Shown here: in pieces, positions 58,157 through 64,000 of the stretch
Layout of the letters: every line of letters starts with the position of its first letter
Numbering within the stretch: position 1 is the first letter of the stretch
From: Aphelidium insulamus
Taxonomy: Eukaryota > Aphelidiomycota > Aphelidea > Aphelidiaceae
NCBI GenBank assembly: GCA_036784855.1
Contig: JAZDSV010000033.1
Span: 1 to 64,000 of the forward strand
Reading direction: 5' to 3'
Length of the DNA stretch: 64,000 bases
Position numbers and translations under genes: made by a program
The notes under the pieces: generated by a model
Seen by the model: the letters and a program-made list of their open reading frames with translations, nothing else
The model's database searches: none
Told to the model about the DNA's origin: nothing

Positions 58157-59218
58157 TCAAACGCACTGTATGCGCTCCAGGACCGCGTCCAAGTCTGCGA
58201 GTGAGGCGCGCTGTTCCAGTGAGGCGGCGGATGGGGCATCGGCACTCCTGATACCGAAGTTGCCATTTGACGTAGACTGCTGATGCTGTGTTGCGGCGCC
58301 GTGCAGACGCGTCAGTGTTGCCACCTTGGTGCGCAGCGACTCGGCCTGGTCGGCATCGCACTTTATATCTTGCAGCGTGCGGCACACAAACTCCACATTG
58401 TCGGCAATGCGTGAACCATCTACCACCGTGGTGAACATGTGGTACGGCGTGAAGTGTACGACGACACAGTCACACATACCTTCATCGCCACTCTGCATCA
58501 CGCCGGACAACTGTTTGCCGCGCTGGTCCAGTGCTGCCAAGTGCGCCATGCGTGCATCGATTACCGCGATTTCGCGCCGAATCTCCCGCGTGAGCCGCCG
58601 CGTTTGCTTCAGTTGTGTGACGCCGGCTGCCAACTGCTCCGCCATTTGTCTCGGAGTGGCTGTGGCGGTGTCGAGTTCACTGGTGTCAGCGGATACCTGA
58701 CCATCTGGGACAGTTGCGACGGGCGGCGGCCGATAAAACACCTTGTTCAAACACAGGCTGCCCACATCAGCGTGAGTGGCACGACATCTGCACATGCACC
58801 ACTCACAGTTCCCAGCGGTCACAGTTGACATCGACAATGGACTCGAGCAGGGTGGCTGCACGCTGCATGCCCTGCCAGTCACAGTGTTCAGTTAGAGGGC
58901 AGCAGACAGCACGCCATCGACACTTGCCAGTTCATTCTCCCGCATGAGTGCAGCATCACCACCGTCACCGGAACCACCAGCAGACGGCAATTGATCGTCT
59001 GCCAGTTCCTGCAGCGAGTTCAACACCCCGCCGGCCATCTCATTCACGGCATTGATGACGGTGTCGACAAACATCAGCGGCGGAAAGCCCAACTGTTCCG
59101 TCTCCCATTCAAACATGTACGGCATGGTCGGTTCGGTGGCCAGCGGGTCCGAGGCCTTGTTGGTGGCACTGCTGTCAGCAGCCGGGGCAGTGTTGGCCAT
59201 TTCCGCGGTGGCAGTCAT
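58157..59218 (-). CDS. MIS12: kinetochore protein MIS12/Mtw1
   Basis: Four exons: 59218-58913, 58871-58807, 58757-58480, 58419-58157; about 303 residues. The family block PYMFEWETEQLGFPPLMFVD followed by TVINAVNEMAGGVLNSLQEL is the Mis12 N-terminal helical pair. Then GMQRAATLLESIVDVNCDRW and ELLCLNKVFYRPP correspond to the second conserved stretch, and long heptad helices complete the protein (RLTREIRREIAVIDARMAHL). MIS12 scaffolds the MIND complex that links centromeric chromatin to NDC80. The join of exon 1 to exon 2 restores GGMQRAATLLES, without which the frame stops. Confidence 0.82.
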
Positions 59219-59344
59219 TGTTTCGGCTCTCTCTCACTCTCTGTGATGATTTATAAGCTATGTATGTGATATGACCAAAGATATGACCAGAGTGCAATAA
59301 ATGCCAGATAATTCCCTACAAGGCACAACCGCGTGCCGCAACCA
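59219..59344. promoter_or_regulatory. spacer upstream of MIS12 and tRNA-Lys
   Basis: About 126 bp holding the promoter of the leftward MIS12 gene and the upstream flank of the tRNA. A CT-rich run (TCTCTCTCACTCTC near 59226-59240) is the only visible feature. Confidence 0.35.
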
Positions 59345-59417
59345 GCCCGGCTAGCTCAGTCGGTAGAGCATGAGACTTTTAATCTCAGGGTCGTGGGTTC
59401 GAGCCCCACGTTGGGCG
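59345..59417 (+). tRNA. tRNA-Lys (anticodon TTT)
   Basis: A complete cloverleaf of 73 nt including the discriminator G. Acceptor stem GCCCGGC pairs with GTTGGGC (two G-T pairs); D arm TAGCTCAGTCGGTAGAGCA (A box); anticodon stem TGAGA/TCTCA with loop CTTTTAA, so the anticodon is TTT; T arm GTGGG-TTCGAGC-CCCAC (B box GGTTCGAGCCC). No intron. A TTTT that could terminate RNA polymerase III lies about 40 nt downstream (59460). The body resembles the eukaryotic tRNA-Lys(CTT) type with a one-base difference in the anticodon. Confidence 0.95.
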
Positions 59418-59765
59418 CGCTGTTGTGCTGATGACGTGTTTATCACTGTGTTTGGAACGTTTTGCTTCTTACATGTATTTATTATATTTATTATTTATAT
59501 TATTTTATATTATTATTATTTATATATTTATATTATTATATTTATAATATTACTGTGGTATCAGTGGTAATACTGACAGCGTAAAATTCTTGCCTACGCG
59601 GAATATTTACGTGCCACTACATAAATAGTAGATCCATTAGCTATATTTTTGGTGAAATACGACTTGTAAATACAATGCGATGCATGGCAGCAAAACGCTG
59701 AATGTAAAGGCCGCAACCAACAATTGCTTTCCCGTTGAATCCACTTCCACCACTCAACAATTCAG
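59418..59765. other. AT-rich spacer between tRNA and SF3A2
   Basis: Contains a run of TTATTATA-type sequence (about 59475-59550) and no protein-like frame. The final 100 bp should hold the SF3A2 promoter. Confidence 0.5.
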
Positions 59766-60506
59766 ATGGACTTCCAGAACCGCGTCGGATCCAAGCCGGG
59801 CTCGGGCGGCGTGCTCAGCAGCCAGGATTCCGCGGTGCACCGCCGTGAGCGTCTGCGTAAACTGGCCCTGGAGACCATAGACCTGGCCAAGGACCCGTAC
59901 TTTATGCGCAACCACCTGGGCTCCTTTGAGTGCAAGCTATGCCTCACGCTCCACCCGAACGAGGGCTCCTACCTGGCACACACGCAGGGCAAGAAACACC
60001 AGAGCAATCTGGGCAGGCGTGCTGCACGTGAAGCACGCGAAGCCAACGGACCGCTGCCCATGATGGCGCAGCAGATGGCACAGTCTGCTGCCGCGGCTGC
60101 CGCCCGCGCCAACATCATCAAGATCGGCCGGCCCGGCTACAAGGTCACCAAGGTGCGCGACACCATCACGCTGCAGACGGGCATTCTATTCCAGGTGCAC
60201 TACCCGCACATTGGCGCCGCCGTGAAGCACCCGCGCTACCGATTCATGTCGGCATTTGAGCAGCGCGTCGAGCCGCCCAACAAGGCGTATCAGTATCTGC
60301 TGTTCAGCGCGGAGCCGTACGAGAATATTGCATTCAAGCTGGAGACGCGTGACATTGACCGCTCGCCGGGGCGACTCTGGTCCTACTGGGACCCCGACTC
60401 CAAGTTGTACACGCTGCAGCTGCTCTTCAAGTCTGGCGCGCCGGCTACTGGCGCTGCTCCTGGTGCAGCTCCTGGTGTCCCACAACCTCCGCCTCGGCAA
60501 CCATAA
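59766..60506 (+). CDS. SF3A2: splicing factor 3A subunit 2
   Basis: Single exon, 246 residues. MDFQNRVGSKPGSGGVLSSQ at the start, a matrin-type C2H2 zinc finger (FECKLCLTLHPNEGSYLAHT, QGKKHQ), then the conserved domain KIGRPGYKVTKVRDTITLQT, GILFQVHYPHI, RFMSAFEQRVEPPNKAYQYL and LWSYWDPDSKLYTLQLLFK. It is the U2 snRNP SF3a60/66/120 subunit (Prp11 in yeast) needed for pre-spliceosome assembly. The Pro-rich tail is short (GAAPGVPQPPPRQP), unlike the long repeats of the animal protein. Its lack of introns stands out in this window. The hAT element begins 50 bp after the stop. Confidence 0.96.
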   Translation: MDFQNRVGSKPGSGGVLSSQDSAVHRRERLRKLALETIDLAKDPYFMRNHLGSFECKLCLTLHPNEGSYLAHTQGKKHQSNLGRRAAREAREANGPLPMMAQQMAQSAAAAAARANIIKIGRPGYKVTKVRDTITLQTGILFQVHYPHIGAAVKHPRYRFMSAFEQRVEPPNKAYQYLLFSAEPYENIAFKLETRDIDRSPGRLWSYWDPDSKLYTLQLLFKSGAPATGAAPGAAPGVPQPPPRQP

Positions 60507-60555
60507 TACTGTAATACACAACGTCAGTTATTGCGTCTCAATCAGTAGTCACTAG

Positions 60556-61729
60556 CAGAGCCCTGCAGAACTCACAATTTTCCAGGCCACAACCACAGCA
60601 CCACACCCTACCTTGCCGTGGCCCGGCCACAGCCCGGCCACAGCAAGGGTGCCAAAACGCTGGGCCACAGCTACGGCCACATATATGTCATATATAAAGT
60701 CGGAGTATGGGCTTTTATTAATATTGTGTAGCTATTGAGCACTACACAGATTTTTTACCTTCATTTTCCTTTGAACTAATTGGCTATTTGATCGCACAGA
60801 CAAAAGATCATTACCGTGCAAATATTTCCAGTCTTGAAAAGTTGCATACTGACATCGAACTGAAGGCTGGTATACAAAGAATTGAACGGGCAACACGAGC
60901 AACCACTGGGAACCGCTCTGCAATCCACTACTCCGAGATGCAGAATATCTGTGAACTTGATCTTCAATTGTGCAAGCCGCCTTCTCCTGATGTTGAACTT
61001 TAAACGATATTCTTCTTTCCGTTTTAATTTGAGTATAATGCCAGTATGTAAGTCACTGGCATCAGCTATTGTCATCATCCTACGCATCAGGAATCGCATG
61101 AAAATTGGTTGAGGTGGCTCACTGCAATCATCTGCCACTTCTCAACTGGAGGCGTAACGCTAATATTTGTTCAGGAGCCATGCAGCAATCTGAGCAATTT
61201 TGCCAGTATCTCACTGAAGTGATATGCCGAGAACAACAAAATTACTCCACACAACGACTCTAATCACATTCAAGCTCAAGCGCCACTCTTAATTTTCTTG
61301 ATTTTAAAATTATTTACAATTAAATTGGCAGTCCAGAACGTCCCAGCTGGCAAGTTTTATCAACAATGGCCTGACCAAAGAACATGCATGAACAGTCGTG
61401 TGAGGAAACTACTTGAAGATAAATGCAGCCATGTAGCCATGCAGATTGATGAGGCTGGAAAAGTTCTGAGAAATCTTACATGGTTTGGATCAGTGACGGT
61501 AAAGCACGACTTAGTATGTATCTGTGTAATCTGAACTTATACATTACTACACAGTATATGATAATAAATGGCATGCCAGATATATATAGACTATGTGGCC
61601 CGCCTTAAATCCTCTCGGCCACACCACAGCCACAGGCGCTGATATTTCTCGGCCACAGTGGGGCCATAAGTGTGGCCCGTGGCCGAGACCGTGGTTTTCC
61701 GTGGTTGTGATTTACAAAACAGGGCTCTG
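60556..61729. mobile_element. non-autonomous hAT-type DNA transposon, complete ends
   Basis: A 1,174-bp element with perfect 10-bp inverted ends CAGAGCCCTG ... CAGGGCTCTG, flanked by an exact 8-bp direct repeat GTCACTAG at 60548-60555 and 61730-61737. An 8-bp target duplication and ends starting CAGAG are the hAT signature. Just inside both ends are many GGCCAC/GTGGCC units, as expected for subterminal transposase-binding sites. The interior has only short frames (about 120 codons on the minus strand at 60776-61138, 78 on the plus strand at 61298-61534) and no recognisable transposase or BED finger, so it would depend on a full-length relative elsewhere. Perfect duplication suggests recent insertion. 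Confidence 0.88.
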
Positions 61730-61747
61730 GTCACTAGGATTGGCAAT

Positions 61748-61819
61748 CCAGGCCTGGGTAAAAATTTCTCCCAGGCCTGAGTAAAATTTCTCCCAGGCCT
61801 GGGTAAAAACAGTTCCCAG
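61748..61819 (+). repeat. three tandem 22-bp units around a palindrome
   Basis: Units of the type CCCAGGCCTGGGTAAAAATTTCT, slightly diverged, occur three times followed by a partial CCCAGG. Each centre is the palindrome CCCAGGCCTGGG (or one-base variants). They lie just after the hAT insertion and 40-110 bp before the DHCR7 start codon, in the place of its promoter. Confidence 0.8.
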
Positions 61820-61857
61820 GATTCCATTCCAGACCTCCTGTTTCACACGCACAAGCA

Positions 61858-63462
61858 ATGCCCAGCCGCGTCGCCGAATCGCCGCGGACTCGCCGTCGCA
61901 AGCAGGATGCCGTGTCGCCATCCCCGGTGAGGGGTGCCAAAGCCGTCATGAAAGCCACCGATGATAATGCTACTACTGTGGCTGCCGCTGCCACTACGCA
62001 TGTGAACCCGACGTGGGGCCGCAGTGCCGGTGTGTCATGGCTGACGGCCACCATGGTCACCGGCCTGTTCCTGTTCTGCCCCGTGATGACCGTCTACTTT
62101 TGGATGGCCTGCGACAGCTTCCAGTGCTCGCTGCTGGCCCCGGTGCAACTAGTGAACAAGGCCGGATGGCGCGCGCTTGTGCCACACCTGCCGCAGCCAA
62201 CCTGGCACGCATTCTACCTGCTGGGTGGCTGGATTGTCGCCCAGGGACTGTTGTACGCGTGGCTGCCCGCCAAGATGGGCCTGGGACAGCAGACTCCCGC
62301 CGGGCACATATTGCTGTATAAGGTGAATGGACTGCTGGCGTGGGTGCTGACACACGCGACACTGGCCGCCGCAGTGTACACGGGCCACCTGAACCCGGCC
62401 ATCATTCACGATAACTGGGGAGCGCTGCTGGTGGCGGCCAACGTCTACGGCTACGCACTGACCGCATTTGTCTACATGAAGGCACACTGGTTTCCCACGC
62501 ACGCCGATGACCGCAAATTCTCTGGTGTGAAGATCTGTTTTGTTGTAGTGTGCAACAATTGTGCTGATGCATGCTTTACAGGAAGCCGCATCTATGACCT
62601 GTTTATGGGAATCGAGTTCAATCCACGCTTTGGCCAGCTGTGGGACTTTAAGCTGTTTCATAACGGGCGCCCGGGCATTCTGGCGTGGACACTGATCAAC
62701 TTGTCGTTCGCGGCGGCGCAGTACCGCCAGTACGGCTTTATCACCAACTCGATGGTGCTGGTCAACTGGTTCCACTTTTGCTACGTTATCGACTTCTTCA
62801 TCAACGAGGACTGGTACCTGCGCACGATTGACATTGCGCACGATCACTTTGGCTTCTATCTGGCGTGGGGTGATTCGGTGTGGCTGCCGTGGATGTATAC
62901 ACTCCAGTCGCACTACTTGGTGCGCAATCCCGTTGTTCTCAGCCCCGCAATGGCTGGTGCGATCTTTTGCGCCGGCATGTTTGGCTACTTTATCTTCCGC
63001 TCCGTCAACCACCAAAAGGACATTGTGCGCCGCACCAATGGCAAGTGCATGATTTGGGGCAAGCCGGCGCGAGTCGTGCGCGCAAAGTACACCACTTCCG
63101 ACGGCAAGGAGCACACCTCCCTCCTACTGGCATCTGGTATGCAATCATTATTGATTACTGCTACTAAATACAATAGGCTGGTGGGGACTGGCGCGGCATT
63201 TTAACTACACTGGCGATCTGCTGTTGGCGTTCTGCATGTGCATATCGTGCGGGTTCCAGCATCTGCTTCCCTACTTTTACGCCATCTACATGACAATCTT
63301 GTTGGTGCAGCGCATCCACCGCGATGACGACCGATGCACACACAAGTACGGCAAATACTGGGCTGGTACGTAATGTATCTCTTGATCTAACATGTATAAT
63401 GTATGACGAATACAGAGTACAAGAAGCTTGTCCCGTACAACCTGATTCCGTATGTCTACTAG
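61858..63462 (+). CDS. DHCR7: 7-dehydrocholesterol (delta-7 sterol) reductase
   Basis: Four exons: 61858-62524, 62582-63136, 63177-63365, 63416-63462; 485 residues. Polytopic membrane protein of the ERG4/ERG24/DHCR7 family. DHCR7-specific blocks are [149 protein letters not shown] and the end [20 protein letters not shown]. It reduces the delta-7 double bond in the last steps of cholesterol-type sterol synthesis in the ER. Intron 1 (62525-62581) is 57 nt without stop, so retention would leave an in-frame insert. Confidence 0.95.
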
Positions 63463-63799
63463 CCGATCTCCATCCAAATATACGGACACACTTTACGATG
63501 ACTATTCACCTGAACCCTTGCATACTGTCTGTACTTGTATTATTTACCGCTTTAAAGCGTAAGCAGAAGCTTAAATTTTTTGTGAACGAGCGCTGCTTTT
63601 GTTTGTGTGCGGCATTGCGGCGATTGTTTTCGTTTCTGTGTCGACCACCCTTTCGGCTTGGAGCAGTCATCGTCGCCGCCCGCTAGCTCGCCGCCACACA
63701 CCCACACACACTCTCAGCGAGCAGTCAGTAGAATAGTCGGGCTCACACACACACAGTGCACGCAGCAACAGAGCCCTACGACAGGACTGACCGGCCGCA
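63463..63799. other. intergenic region before the dynein gene
   Basis: 337 bp without a convincing gene. The last 120 bp contain CA repeats (63700-63760). It should hold the promoter and 5' leader of the dynein intermediate chain gene. Confidence 0.45.
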
Positions 63800-64000
63800 A
63801 TGGAGATTGTGTTTGTGTATCAGAAGAAGCGGCGGGAATTCGGCCGGCAGCCCCTGTTCGCCGACCAGCTGAACCATGCCTGCGTCAGCATCCCACCCGA
63901 CCCGGCCTACATGGCAAACTATGTCGTGCGCAACCCCAGTCACACCGCCATCCAGTGCGCTCCCGACATGTCGGAGCATGATGTCAGTGCGCCCTGACTG
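63800..64000 (+). CDS. DNAI2: axonemal dynein intermediate chain 2, 5' end only
   Basis: The N-terminal exon is cut by the window edge. It reads MEIVFVYQKKRREFGRQPLF, then DQLNHACVSIPPDPAYMANY, VVRNPSHTAIQCAPDMSEHD, which matches the start of the outer-arm dynein intermediate chain DNAI2/IC69 (MEIVYVYxKKRxEFGxQ, NPVDTxIQC, MSEHE). The exon probably ends at about 63982, where GTCAGT could be the donor; frames beyond that reach a stop at once. The protein is a WD-repeat subunit of the outer dynein arm, so it is found only in organisms with motile cilia or flagella. It agrees with the RIB43A gene near the left end of the window. Confidence 0.88.

Overview
The window is nuclear DNA of a small-genome eukaryote. 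Genes lie on both strands a few hundred bases apart or less, and most are cut by short GT-AG introns (about 40-180 nt) with small, cleanly phased exons. There is one eukaryotic-type tRNA gene. I count 36 genes or gene fragments and about 94 introns. Two genes, RIB43A (4652-6039) and the outer-arm dynein intermediate chain that runs off the right end (63800 on), show that the organism builds a motile cilium or flagellum. A 7-dehydrocholesterol reductase, a stand-alone glutamate 5-kinase with a PUA-like tail, a Cdc14-type septation-network protein and a Crinkler-like NTPase fit a flagellated opisthokont or close relative (zoosporic fungus, unicellular holozoan or apusomonad-like). They argue against an animal or a yeast-like fungus. 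I cannot place it further without searches.

Layout. 1-7050: alpha/beta hydrolase, DUF218 protein, NAXE, RIB43A, NOP16. 7100-19046: an accessory-looking tandem cluster of four paralogous receptor-like kinases. The full copies have a kelch-type propeller, a Ser/Thr-rich stalk, one membrane helix and a cytosolic kinase. Two copies are intact, one has two frame disruptions, and one is a headless fragment. 19188-25180: secreted M28 aminopeptidase, a large unrecognised nine-exon gene, a low-complexity hypothetical gene and a mitochondrial basic-amino-acid carrier. 25181-27260: gene-poor. 27261-42353: RPL7A, RIOK2, HSL-like hydrolase, Mn-type CDF transporter, TRAPPC2L, glutamate 5-kinase, EngB/GTPBP8 GTPase, secreted ankyrin protein, FAF2/UBXD8 and GTF3C6. 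42427-54852: NEMF/Rqc2, a hypothetical gene, VPS36, Cdc14/SIN, MPC1, an F-box-like protein, Yippee and ASH2L. 54853-59417: gene-poor stretch with a repeat, the Crinkler-like NTPase, MIS12 and tRNA-Lys. 59766-64000: SF3A2, a complete 1.17-kb hAT-type DNA transposon with its 8-bp target duplication, DHCR7 and the start of DNAI2.

Most genes are unrelated housekeeping functions: ribosome and RNA (RPL7A, RIOK2, NOP16, GTF3C6, SF3A2), protein quality control and trafficking (NEMF, FAF2, VPS36, TRAPPC2L), mitochondria (MPC1, ORC-type carrier, GTPBP8), division (MIS12, Cdc14) and chromatin (ASH2L). The lineage-specific material is the kelch-kinase cluster, the Crinkler-like gene, the secreted ankyrin protein and the hAT element. 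A window-wide oddity is the high share of GC-AG introns: five that only a GC donor explains, and four more probable ones. Exon coordinates come from reading frame and splice consensus only and may be off by a few bases.
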